Below, piece by piece: positions 44,952 through 52,520 of a stretch of 64,000 nt of DNA. The stretch comes from Desulfurellaceae bacterium bin18 (lineage in GTDB: Bacteria; Desulfobacterota; Binatia; Bin18), in the NCBI GenBank assembly GCA_002238415.1, contig MPMI01000026.1, positions 21,832-85,831 on the forward strand. The letters run 5' to 3'. The translations under genes were made by a program, and so were the position numbers. A model generated the notes under the pieces. The model did no database searches. It was not told where the DNA came from and worked only from the letters and a program-made list of their open reading frames with translations. Every line of letters starts with the position of its first letter. Positions within the stretch are counted from its first letter, which is position 1.

Positions 44952-46151
44952 ATGCGCGACAATTCCCGGACCGCTCCGACCACGGACACTCTGCTTGAGC
45001 GCGCCCGCGAGATCGCCCGGCTGGCGGCTGAGCAAGCGCCAGCCATCGAACAGCAGCGCCGCCTGCCCGATGGGCTGATGCAGGCGCTGAAGGACTCCGA
45101 ATTGCTGCGTGTCCTCCAGCCCGCCCACTGGGGCGGCTATGAGCGAGATTTGCGCACTTTCTTACGGGTCGCGACCGAGATTGCCAAGGGCGATACCTCA
45201 ACCGGCTGGGTGTACTGTATTCTCGGCATCCACAACTTCTGGATCAGCTACGTTGAACCGGAACTGCAAGAGGAACTCTGGGGGAAAGATTCGAGCGTAC
45301 TGATGGCCGACTCCTTCGCCCCCACGGGGTCTGCTCAAGAGGTCTCGGGCGGATACCAGCTCGACGGCCAATGGAGTTTTTTAAGCGGCTTGTGGTGTAG
45401 CGATTGGGTCGCGGTCGGGGCTCGGGTGCCGCCCCAGCCGGACGCACCAGCCGAGTGGACGATGATGTTCGTTCCCAAGACGGATTATCGGCTCGACGAC
45501 CGCTGGCATGTCGTCGGCCTGCAGGGCAGCGATAGTAATACGGTCGTGGTTGAGAACGCCTTTGTACCCCACCACCGGGTCTACTGGTTAGAGCGGGCAG
45601 AACGGACCGGGACGTCGCCTGGACAACAACTGCATCCGAACGCCTTGTATCAGCTCCCCTTTATCCCCACCCTGGGCGTCTCGCTGCTGCCGACGGCCAT
45701 CGGCTCGGCCCGCTCGGCCATTACCCATTTTCAGGAGTGGACGCGAACCCGCACCCCCGTCTACGGCCCAGGCGAGACCCCCCTGCCCGGCACGGCCAGT
45801 GCCCATATCGCTTTGGCCGAAGCCGCCACCACGATCGAGGCGCTGGAAGGGCTGATGATGCAGAACACGGAAGAACTCGTGACGGAGTATGGACAGCCGG
45901 GCCGCGTCCCGAGCGCCCAGGAGCGGGCCAAGTATTATGCCTGGCGCAGCTACATCGTGCGGCAGTCCGCCCGCGTGGTTGATCGGCTGTTTGAGCTGAG
46001 CGGCGGCCGCTCCCTGTATCTTCAGCATCCGGTCCAGCGCATTTGGCGCGACCTGCATGCGGTCAGCCAACATATCGCCCTCCACTATGAGGCCGGGCTG
46101 GAAGCGTATGGCCGCACTCTGGTCGGGCTGCCGAGCGGATCACCACTGTAG
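44952..46151 (+). CDS. HsaA/HpaB-like flavin-dependent hydroxylase (acyl-CoA dehydrogenase fold)
   Basis: The 399-residue protein belongs to the acyl-CoA-dehydrogenase-fold group D monooxygenases, such as HsaA of steroid catabolism and pigment or phenol hydroxylases. These need a separate flavin reductase. Typical segments are IEQQRRLPDGLMQALKDSEL, LQPAHWGGYERDLRTFLRVATEIAKGDTSTGWVY, SGGYQLDGQWSFLSG and DRLFELSGGRSLYLQHPVQRIWRDLHAVSQH. GGGGGAAGCC precedes the ATG. No reductase is adjacent. It probably hydroxylates an aromatic or terpenoid compound (inference from family and the surrounding oxygenase genes). Confidence 0.85.
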   Translation: MRDNSRTAPTTDTLLERAREIARLAAEQAPAIEQQRRLPDGLMQALKDSELLRVLQPAHWGGYERDLRTFLRVATEIAKGDTSTGWVYCILGIHNFWISYVEPELQEELWGKDSSVLMADSFAPTGSAQEVSGGYQLDGQWSFLSGLWCSDWVAVGARVPPQPDAPAEWTMMFVPKTDYRLDDRWHVVGLQGSDSNTVVVENAFVPHHRVYWLERAERTGTSPGQQLHPNALYQLPFIPTLGVSLLPTAIGSARSAITHFQEWTRTRTPVYGPGETPLPGTASAHIALAEAATTIEALEGLMMQNTEELVTEYGQPGRVPSAQERAKYYAWRSYIVRQSARVVDRLFELSGGRSLYLQHPVQRIWRDLHAVSQHIALHYEAGLEAYGRTLVGLPSGSPL

Positions 46152-46169
46152 ACCCAGACACTGGGCACC

Positions 46170-46619
46170 TTAATGCGCGGCGAGTTCCTGGAGTTCCTCC
46201 GGGGTGGGCGTCGTCTCAAACTGCGGCAGAGTCGAAGACAGCTCGTCCCACGGCTGGGCACTTGCCGTCCAGATGTCGGCGTCGAGTTCCAGCTTGCTGG
46301 GGTCGTCCAGGCTGGCCGCACTGATGCCGCGAATCTCCGGGATCAGATCGGCTCGGGCCGAGACGGGGGAGCCGCACTCGGCACAGAACCCCCGGTGGGT
46401 CTTGGCCCCGCTCGTGCCCGTGCAGACATACTCCTTGGGGGCGCCTTGGGTAAACTGCACGGCCGAGGCGGAAAAAACCACATTCACGGCCGCACCGCCT
46501 CCGGTGGAGCGTTGACAATCCCGGCAGTGGCATTTCCACGTAAACATTGGCGCGGCAGTACACGAATACCGTATTGCCCCACAGGCACACCCACCCGCCA
46601 ACGGAACAGAAACAGCCAT
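46170..46619 (-). CDS. GFA family protein (CENP-V/GFA zinc domain)
   Basis: A 149-residue protein with the CENP-V/GFA Cys pattern: GGCACGAIRY, CHCRDCQRSTGGG and FCAECGSPV. This gives the zinc sites of glutathione-dependent formaldehyde-activating-type proteins. The original Gfa role (S-hydroxymethylglutathione formation) is disputed, and most family members are uncharacterised. An AAAGGA-type RBS lies about 12 bases upstream. Convergent with the HsaA-like gene and divergent from the esterase; the 169-bp gap holds the esterase promoter. Confidence 0.85.
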   Translation of the reverse strand: MAVSVPLAGGCACGAIRYSCTAAPMFTWKCHCRDCQRSTGGGAAVNVVFSASAVQFTQGAPKEYVCTGTSGAKTHRGFCAECGSPVSARADLIPEIRGISAASLDDPSKLELDADIWTASAQPWDELSSTLPQFETTPTPEELQELAAH

Positions 46620-46722
46620 AAGTAGGTAGTCCTTTCTCTTTACGATCCGATCACTTCAGCATGTTGGGCGCGACTATACCAGGCGAAACCTGCTGGCTCC
46701 AGGGTCGCCGCACCGGTTTGAC

Positions 46723-46750
46723 TTGCGTTTCAGCCGGCCTGAATTATACT
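46723..46750 (+). promoter_or_regulatory. Putative sigma70 promoter of the esterase gene
   Basis: TTGCGT (46723-46728) and TATACT (46745-46750) are 16 bases apart; the -10 matches the consensus at 5/6. The ATG at 46789 lies about 32 bases beyond the expected start of transcription. Confidence 0.45.
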
Positions 46751-46788
46751 CTGCGCAAGCTGATAACGCGAAAAAGAGGGGGAACACA

Positions 46789-47751
46789 ATGAGCATGACA
46801 GATCGACTCGACCCGGAGCTGGCCGCGCCGCTCGAAACCTTTCTTCACCTGACCGGAGGCGGGCTTAACCTGCACGATATCCCGGCCACTCGGCGCACGA
46901 TGGATGAGCTGGCTGCGGCACAAATGGCCAAGGCAGCCCCCATCACGGGCATCACCACCGCCGACCGGCAGGTGCCCGGACCTGACGGAGAGGTGTTCGT
47001 CCGCATTTATCAGCCGGAGGATCGGCCTGACACGCTGCCGGCGCTACTGTGGATTCACGGTGGCGGCTATGTGCTGGGTAGCGTCGAGCGGGACGACCTG
47101 CTGGCCACCCATCTGGCCAAAGTCGCGCAGTGCGTGGTGGTCTCGGTTGAGTACCGGCTCGCTCCTGAGCATCCCTTCCCGGCTCCGGTCGAGGATTGTT
47201 ATGCCGCGCTCAAGTGGCTGGCCACCCACACCGACGAACTCGGCGTTGAGCCCGCCCGGATTGCCATTGGTGGGGCGAGTGCGGGTGGGGGGCTGGCGGC
47301 AGGGCTGGCGCTGTTGACGCGCGATCGGGGCGAAGTCGAGTTAGCCTTTCAACTACTGATCTATCCCATGATTGACGACCGCAACGTCGCTCCTGCCAGC
47401 GAGACGTTATCCGATACCTTTGTGTGGACCCGGGAAAACAATCGTATGGGTTGGCACGCCTACCTGGGACGAGAACCCGGTGGAGCAGACGTGTCACCGT
47501 ATGCCGCGGCCGCGCGGGCCAGCGACCTCACGGGCTTAGCGCCGGCCTATATTCCGGTGGGTGACCTCGACCTGTTCCTGGACGAGAACATCGAGTACGC
47601 CCAGCGTCTGCTGGCGGCGGGAGTGCCGACCGAACTACACGTCTATCCGGGCGGCTATCACGGTTTTAACGGCTTTGCTCCTGGTGCGGATATCGCCCAG
47701 CGCTTTAATACTGAACGCGACGAGGCGCTCAAGCGGATACTCCACCGTTAA
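46789..47751 (+). CDS. Alpha/beta hydrolase of the hormone-sensitive-lipase family (esterase)
   Basis: The 320-residue HSL/BD-FAE-type esterase has the oxyanion motif HGGGYVLGS, nucleophile Ser in GGASAGGGLAAG, acid Asp in PVGDLDLFLDENIEYAQRL and base His in YPGGYHGFNGF. A cap-like N-terminal helix region precedes. It hydrolyses short- to medium-chain or bulky esters. AGAGGGGG precedes the ATG at 46789. Monocistronic; it would suit products of the nearby Baeyer-Villiger enzymes (inference). Confidence 0.9.
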   Translation: MSMTDRLDPELAAPLETFLHLTGGGLNLHDIPATRRTMDELAAAQMAKAAPITGITTADRQVPGPDGEVFVRIYQPEDRPDTLPALLWIHGGGYVLGSVERDDLLATHLAKVAQCVVVSVEYRLAPEHPFPAPVEDCYAALKWLATHTDELGVEPARIAIGGASAGGGLAAGLALLTRDRGEVELAFQLLIYPMIDDRNVAPASETLSDTFVWTRENNRMGWHAYLGREPGGADVSPYAAAARASDLTGLAPAYIPVGDLDLFLDENIEYAQRLLAAGVPTELHVYPGGYHGFNGFAPGADIAQRFNTERDEALKRILHR

Positions 47752-47808
47752 TCGAACCAGTGGATGCCGGAGGCCATCCGAGATACGATTGCGGTTCTGA
47801 TGCGGACC

Positions 47809-47841
47809 GCTAACGAACCGCTAACGAACCGCTAACGAACC
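47809..47841. repeat. Three tandem 11-bp repeats at the antitoxin 3' end
   Basis: GCTAACGAACC occurs three times in a row (47809, 47820, 47831). The last copy includes the TAG stop of the antitoxin gene on the minus strand. Confidence 0.9.
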
Positions 47842-48149
47842 GCCTGGACCTTGAGCTGCAAGCCTTCGTGTGCCTGGAGGCAGCCGATGATCTCGAACAG
47901 GTTCCGGGCTTGCGGGTTGCCATGCGGACCGAGCATGCGCATCAGGCTCTTGGGCGACTTGTCGGTCAACCCGCTCAGTTCCTCAAAACCGATAGTCGCG
48001 TTGATGTAGTCGCGTAGTACCGCCTTACCCGTCTCCACATCGCCCGATAGCAGGCACTCGACCCCCTCCTTGAGTAGTGCCTCGCGGAAGGCCGGATCAC
48101 GCTCAATACGCGCCTGAATCGTCTCCTTGAAGTGTCGTGTCAGGGACAT
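47832..48149 (-). CDS. HigA-like antitoxin / HTH regulator (COG3636 type)
   Basis: The 105-residue protein fits the addiction-module antidote family paired with HigB/RelE-like toxins: RDPAFREALLKEGVECLLSG, LRDYINATIGFEELSGLTDKSPKSLMRMLGPHGNPQARNL. The last part is the helix-turn-helix. AGGAGA precedes the ATG. It starts two bases after the toxin stop, in toxin-first order typical of HigBA and this family. The gene probably represses its own promoter. Its 3' end runs into an 11-bp tandem repeat. Confidence 0.85.
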   Translation of the reverse strand: MSLTRHFKETIQARIERDPAFREALLKEGVECLLSGDVETGKAVLRDYINATIGFEELSGLTDKSPKSLMRMLGPHGNPQARNLFEIIGCLQAHEGLQLKVQAVR

Positions 48150-48151
48150 GG

Positions 48152-48481
48152 CTAAGTCTCCTGTCGCTTGCGCTGTTTGTATTCCCGCCAGAGGGCGCGG
48201 GCCGTCTCGATATCCTGTTGTTGATGCTTCTTGGTTCCGCCGCCTAGGAGAATGACCAGGGTATCACCGTCCTTGCCGAAATAGACTCGGTAGCCAGGGC
48301 CGAAGTCTATCCGGCATTCGAGGACCCCGGCACCCACACCCCTGACACCGGAGAGATTTCCTTGCTCCATCCGGACCAGTGCTGTCACCACCTTAGCCGC
48401 AGCTTGCGCATTCAGCCGATTGAACCACCTGGCAAACGGACTGCGTCCTTTGGCGTCAATGTATTCCCTGGCCTCGATCAT
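48152..48481 (-). CDS. RelE/ParE-superfamily toxin (HigB/Gp49-like)
   Basis: The 109-residue protein matches phage-derived Gp49-like/HigB toxins: FARWFNRLNAQAAAKVVTALVRMEQGNLSGVRGVGAGVLECRIDFGPGYRVYFGKDGDTLVILLGGGTKKHQQQDIETA. The G-x-R-V-Y-F and L-L-G-G-G-x-K-x-x-Q segments are typical of ribosome-dependent mRNA interferases. The ATG at 48481 is chosen; a GTG two codons upstream is possible. An inverted repeat (48490-48507) directly upstream is a candidate operator. Confidence 0.87.
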   Translation of the reverse strand: MIEAREYIDAKGRSPFARWFNRLNAQAAAKVVTALVRMEQGNLSGVRGVGAGVLECRIDFGPGYRVYFGKDGDTLVILLGGGTKKHQQQDIETARALWREYKQRKRQET

Positions 48482-48489
48482 CAACACCA

Positions 48490-48507
48490 GGTAACCTATA
48501 CGTTACC
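48490..48507. promoter_or_regulatory. Inverted repeat upstream of the toxin gene, operator candidate
   Basis: GGTAAC-ctatac-GTTACC is a perfect 6-bp inverted repeat with a 6-bp spacer, eight bases before the toxin ATG. Toxin-antitoxin operons are usually autorepressed at such sites. Confidence 0.45.
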
Positions 48508-48701
48508 ATTTGGCAAGGTCCGACCTGAGAGAATGTAGCGCTGGGTGTTGGTCAAATATGACGGCCCTGATACGAGAGTGCTGGAAAAATTCTGATACCC
48601 CTATCGAACCCTGTCCGAATATGATTTGTAATGCACTTACCCGGCCGTATGGCTGCTGGGTTGTTGTGTTTATTTTCTTGCCAGAGGAGGCCATTGTTGT
48701 G

Positions 48702-48965
48702 ATGAAGTTATTTGTTGGGAATCTCTCATGGGACGCCACCCCGGCTGATCTCGAAGCATTATTCGGCGAAATCGGGGCAGTCGCCTCAGCGAATATTATT
48801 ACGGATAGGGAGAGCGGGCGCTCTCGCGGGTTTGGCTTTATTGAAATGGAAAACGACGAGGAAGCCCGAGCGGCGGTTGAGCGCTTTCATGACTATGAGT
48901 TTATGGGGCGACCCCTGACGGTCAACGAAGCCCGACCCAGGGAGCGCCGCGAACGTCGGTGGTAG
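48702..48965 (+). CDS. RNA-binding protein with single RRM domain
   Basis: An 87-residue bacterial RRM protein: RNP2 LFVGNLSW at the start and RNP1 RGFGFIEM in the middle, with an Arg-rich tail (RPRERRERRW). Such glycine-poor RRM proteins are often cold-inducible RNA chaperones. AGGAGG lies 12 bases upstream of the ATG, or 8 before an in-frame GTG three bases earlier. It is followed after four bases by a small charged protein gene, so the two are likely one transcript. Confidence 0.9.
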   Translation: MKLFVGNLSWDATPADLEALFGEIGAVASANIITDRESGRSRGFGFIEMENDEEARAAVERFHDYEFMGRPLTVNEARPRERRERRW

Positions 48966-48969
48966 GGGT

Positions 48970-49200
48970 ATGCCAGGCAGAGCAAAACCAACCAGTTTTC
49001 TCAAGCGCCAACGGGAACAGTACCGTCAGCAAAAGCAAAAAGAGAAAGCGGAGCGCAGGCGCGAGGCCAAGGCCCGAAAAGCGGCGAACCCTCGCGCTGA
49101 GGGAGACGAGGATCCCGATATTGCCGGGATTCGACCCGGCCCGCAGCCTCTTCCCGATCAGTGGAATGTGGTTGAGGAAGAGGAAGGGAAAGAGGAGTAA
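48970..49200 (+). CDS. Small highly charged protein following the RRM gene
   Basis: The 76-residue protein is Lys/Arg/Gln-rich at the start (KPTSFLKRQREQYRQQKQKE) and acidic at the end (WNVVEEEEGKEE), probably partly a coiled coil. It resembles short conserved proteins beginning with KPTxFxKRQREx that occur in Proteobacteria, without known function. TAGGGGT precedes the ATG. Its position four bases after the RRM gene suggests a role in RNA binding (inference). A strong hairpin follows at 49215. Confidence 0.7.
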   Translation: MPGRAKPTSFLKRQREQYRQQKQKEKAERRREAKARKAANPRAEGDEDPDIAGIRPGPQPLPDQWNVVEEEEGKEE

Positions 49201-49214
49201 GCCTGCCTGATTGC

Positions 49215-49239
49215 AGCGCCTCAATTCCGCTGAGGCGCT
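49215..49239 (+). terminator. Strong hairpin downstream of the RRM operon
   Basis: AGCGCCTCA (49215-49223) pairs perfectly with TGAGGCGCT (49231-49239) around a 7-base loop, 15 bases after the last stop. There is no T tract, so it may act as an mRNA 3' stabiliser or non-classical terminator. Confidence 0.5.
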
Positions 49240-49397
49240 GACCGGTCCGGGGTGTTCTTCATATCCGCGCCGTTCTTTCACACTGCTGCCAGCCCGCTGA
49301 CTGAGAGACGAGCGAGTATAGACAGCCCCGTTCCCAGGGGCAGTGTGCGGCCCGCTGTTTTTCGTGCTGTTTGGGACTGCCGTGCACGAACGGCGTC

Positions 49398-50117
49398 CTA
49401 TAGGAATGGTTCCAACTCGGCTGCCCGCGTTGGGATAGCTGCCCGCGCATGGTCGAGGCGCTGTTGGCGCTCGGCTTGACGGACGAGATCAATATCCTGG
49501 ACGGCCACAGCGTGCTGTTCGAGGAAGGTCCGGGCCTGGCGGCGCTGCTCAAGCCAAGCCTGACTGACATACCAGACTTCTTGTTCACCGACGGCAATGC
49601 GGGTGTCCTGACTTTTCCACACCAACCAAGACAGGGCGTAGGACCAGTCGATCACAGTGGATTGCTTCCAGCCCGAATCCGGGAGAGGGCGAATATCCAG
49701 GCCGTCCCACTGGGTGGTGAGGCCCTGCGGCCGCCCGTATTTATTCACCACGGCCAAACGCACGGGAGCACGGTATTCCAGGTCAGAGAGTTCGGTATCG
49801 TCGGTCTCAAGCGCATGCTGGACAGCTTCGGGTATTAACTCGATGCCAAGCGCATACAAACCGAGACTGCGGTCAATCCGAAAGGTCACAGTCCGCGTTT
49901 GCCAGGTAGCGTACAACACAATTTCGGGACCCGAGCGGATGGTGGCCGCGGCTTTCAGGCTTTCATCCGCTGCGCGTTCAAGGCCGGGTAATTGTTCTAC
50001 TTGCGCCAGCGTTGACTGCCACTCCGCACCGAGCGGGAGGCGCGCTGCCGATTGGGCGTATGCCAACGAGAAGATACTCCCCAGCAGCAATATCATACTA
50101 AACGAGCGGAGCGGCAT
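49398..50117 (-). CDS. Exported hypothetical protein
   Basis: The 239-residue protein has a signal peptide (MPLRSFSMILLLGSIFSLAY, cleavage after AYA) and a mature part with EIVLYATWQTRTVTFRIDRS and a charged C terminus (ERQQRLDHARAAIPTRAAEL). No family is recognised. A GAGAG-type RBS lies before the ATG at 50117; the same frame is open further upstream but runs into the acyl-CoA dehydrogenase gene. It follows that gene by 43 bases on the same strand. Role unknown. Confidence 0.6.
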   Translation of the reverse strand: MPLRSFSMILLLGSIFSLAYAQSAARLPLGAEWQSTLAQVEQLPGLERAADESLKAAATIRSGPEIVLYATWQTRTVTFRIDRSLGLYALGIELIPEAVQHALETDDTELSDLEYRAPVRLAVVNKYGRPQGLTTQWDGLDIRPLPDSGWKQSTVIDWSYALSWLVWKSQDTRIAVGEQEVWYVSQAWLEQRRQARTFLEQHAVAVQDIDLVRQAERQQRLDHARAAIPTRAAELEPFL

Positions 50118-50160
50118 AAAAAATCTCTCACATTTTCCGATGGGCTTCCCATAAGGGCCA

Positions 50161-51288
50161 TCAATAGCCATCAAAGTGGGCGACCCGCTCGCGGTGATAG
50201 GCGGCAGCGCCAAAGGCGAACTCGTTCCACTTGGCCCGCTTGAACCAGAGGTGCATATCGTGCTCCCAGGTAAAACCGATCCCGCCGTGCATCTGCACCG
50301 CCTTGTTGGTCGTACGCGTATAGACCTCAGACAGACGCGCCTTGGCAACGGACGCCGCACGAGACGCATCGCTGGCGCGCGTGTCAAACGCGTAGGCGGC
50401 GTACCAGACCAAAGACCGGGCCGGTTCGATCTCGCTCACCATTTCGGCCGCCATGTGTTTGAGGGCTTGGAAGGAGGCAATCGGCCGGTTAAACTGCTCG
50501 CGGACTTTGGTGTACTCGACGGCCATATCGAGCGCTTGTTGGGCACCTCCAAGACTGTCGGCAGACAGGGCAACACAGGCCAGGTCTTGAAGCTGGGCCA
50601 GCAGTTTCCAGCCTTTTTCTTCTTTACCCAGAAAGCTGGAGATTGGCACCTTCTTGAACTGCACCTCATACACCCTTCGCGTCCGATCAAAAATGTCCAG
50701 CGGTTGTATGGTCAGGCCAGGGGCGTCTCGCTCGACCAGCACCAGACTGATGCCTTTTTCGCCTTTTCCACTGGTGCGGACGGCTACGACAAAAACGTCG
50801 GCAACAGCGGCAAACGGAACGAACATCTTGGTGCCGCTCAGCATATAGCCGTCACGTTTTTTCCTGGCCTTGAGGCTAATACCGGCAGCATCCAGGCGGT
50901 CGCTGGCTTCAAGGAAAGCCAGGGTACCGACGGCTTCGCCTGAGGCGAGCCGGGGTAACCAGGCCTTTTTCTGAGCAGAGCTGCCACCACGCATCAGGGC
51001 GAAGGTGGCCAAGGCGGAGGAAAACAGAAACGGGCCCGGCACTACGGCCCGGCCCATCTCTTCGAGCAGCAGGGTCATATCGAGCAACCCAAGCCCGAGC
51101 CCGCCGAATTTTTCCGGAACGAGCAGGCCGGTCCAACCCAGCTCTGCCATTTTCCGGTGCAATTCAGGGGAAAATCCGTGCTCGTCGTCCAAGAGTGCCC
51201 GCACGAACTGGGGGGAACATTCTTGTGCTAGAAATTCTCGGGCTGAGCGCTGGAGCAGGTCTTGTTCTTCCGATAAGCCAAAGTCCAT
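50161..51288 (-). CDS. Acyl-CoA dehydrogenase (second subunit of a pair)
   Basis: The 375-residue acyl-CoA dehydrogenase has the standard fold: ELGWTGLLVPEKFGGLGLGL, EEMGRAVVPGP, YTKVREQFNRPIASFQALKH and MHGGIGFTWEHDMHLWFKRAK. It oxidises acyl-CoA to enoyl-CoA with FAD. The start ATG is 21 bases after the stop of the second dehydrogenase gene. The arrangement of two divergent acyl-CoA dehydrogenase genes matches heterotetrameric FadE pairs of steroid side-chain and ring degradation (known from actinobacteria), so these may be alpha and beta subunits. Substrate unknown. Confidence 0.88.
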   Translation of the reverse strand: MDFGLSEEQDLLQRSAREFLAQECSPQFVRALLDDEHGFSPELHRKMAELGWTGLLVPEKFGGLGLGLLDMTLLLEEMGRAVVPGPFLFSSALATFALMRGGSSAQKKAWLPRLASGEAVGTLAFLEASDRLDAAGISLKARKKRDGYMLSGTKMFVPFAAVADVFVVAVRTSGKGEKGISLVLVERDAPGLTIQPLDIFDRTRRVYEVQFKKVPISSFLGKEEKGWKLLAQLQDLACVALSADSLGGAQQALDMAVEYTKVREQFNRPIASFQALKHMAAEMVSEIEPARSLVWYAAYAFDTRASDASRAASVAKARLSEVYTRTTNKAVQMHGGIGFTWEHDMHLWFKRAKWNEFAFGAAAYHRERVAHFDGY

Positions 51289-51309
51289 GATGATTCCCTG
51301 GAGTGCACG

Positions 51310-52500
51310 TCAGCGCGACTTGGGCATGCCAAGCCCACGCTCGCTAATGATATTCTTCTGAATCTGAGACGTCCCGCCCCCAATAATGAGACCCAGCGTG
51401 AACATAAACTCATACGGCCAGATGCCATTGTCGATCACGTGTGAGGCCCTCCGGTTGAGCGGGGCGTAGGAATTCATGATCTCGAGGGCTAGCGCACAAA
51501 TATCGTGGTTCAGTTCGGTTCCAACCAGCTTGTTCACCATAGCGCCAATGCCGGGCTGCCTGCCTTTGGTGGCATCCGTGAGCTGCCGAAAAGAGTGGTA
51601 TTTCATGGCCTCGACCCGAGTTGTCAGGTCGGCCAATTGCTGACGGATGGTCGGGTCCTGCGCCGCGGGCCGGCCGTATCGGCTATGGCTGCGGGCCAGG
51701 CGGATGAGATTTTGCAGCATGAGCTGGGTGCGGGTCGTCGAGCCCAACATATTACGCTCATGAAACAGGGTGGCGTTGGCGACCAGCCAGCCCTGGTTGA
51801 GTTCGCCGACCAGATTCTCCCGCGGGACGCGCACATCCTCAAAAAAAACCTCGTTAAAGCCGGCGTCGCCGGTCATTTGAACGAGAGGACGGACGGTGAT
51901 CCCCGGTGTCTTCATATCAATCAGAATATAGGAGATGCCGCGATGCTTGGGCGCATCCGGGTCGGTCCGCACCAAACAGAACATCCAGTCCGAGAACTGA
52001 GCTCCGGAGGTCCAGACCTTTTGGCCGTTGACGATGAATTCGTCACCAACGAGCTCGGCTCTGGTCCGCAGCGAGGCCAAGTCCGAGCCCGAACCGGGCT
52101 CAGAATAGCCCTGGCACCAAATTTCTTCAGCGCTGAGGACTTTGGGCAAATAACGCTGTTTCTGCTCCTCGGAGCCAACTTGCAGCAGAGTGGGGCCGAG
52201 CATGGTCAAACCGGACGCACCGATCAGACCTGGCGCGCGCGCCAGGACCAGCTCTTCATTCACAATGGTCTGGCGCATGATGTCGGTATCGCCCTGACCG
52301 CCGTAGGCTTGTGGCCAGCCGAGAGCGACATAGCCGGCCTCATACAGCCGGCGCTGCCAGTCCTTGGCACGTTGAATACGCTGCGGATCGTTGGGCGGCA
52401 GGTCGCTCAGGGTTTTGTCTTTTTTCGGAACGTTGGCTTTGAGCCAGGTCCGCACCGTTTTCCGAAACGACTCGTCCTCTTTGGAATATGCCAAGTCCAC
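51310..52500 (-). CDS. Acyl-CoA dehydrogenase (first subunit of a pair)
   Basis: A 396-residue protein: GYVALGWPQAYGGQGDT, WCQGYSEPGSGSDLASLRTRA (FAD/substrate loop), DEFIVNGQKVWTSGAQFSDW and GVSYILIDM-type GISYILIDMKTPG. This is the FadE-like subfamily seen in steroid and bile-acid catabolism. The C terminus ends in GGTSQIQKNIISERGLGMP, the usual FAD-contact region. A GTG start follows GGGGGA. It is the first gene of the pair and lies 20 bases downstream of amidohydrolase paralog 6, so the three probably form an operon. Confidence 0.88.
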   Translation of the reverse strand: MDLAYSKEDESFRKTVRTWLKANVPKKDKTLSDLPPNDPQRIQRAKDWQRRLYEAGYVALGWPQAYGGQGDTDIMRQTIVNEELVLARAPGLIGASGLTMLGPTLLQVGSEEQKQRYLPKVLSAEEIWCQGYSEPGSGSDLASLRTRAELVGDEFIVNGQKVWTSGAQFSDWMFCLVRTDPDAPKHRGISYILIDMKTPGITVRPLVQMTGDAGFNEVFFEDVRVPRENLVGELNQGWLVANATLFHERNMLGSTTRTQLMLQNLIRLARSHSRYGRPAAQDPTIRQQLADLTTRVEAMKYHSFRQLTDATKGRQPGIGAMVNKLVGTELNHDICALALEIMNSYAPLNRRASHVIDNGIWPYEFMFTLGLIIGGGTSQIQKNIISERGLGMPKSR

Positions 52501-52520
52501 GGAGTGTCCCCCTTCAATGC

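Noticed and set aside
43983..45128. 381-codon minus-strand open frame
   Set aside because: Antisense to the BVMO fragment and the HsaA-like gene; low complexity and no family match.
47809..47841. Short tandem repeats as a CRISPR array
   Set aside because: The units are 11 bases with no spacers and no cas genes nearby.
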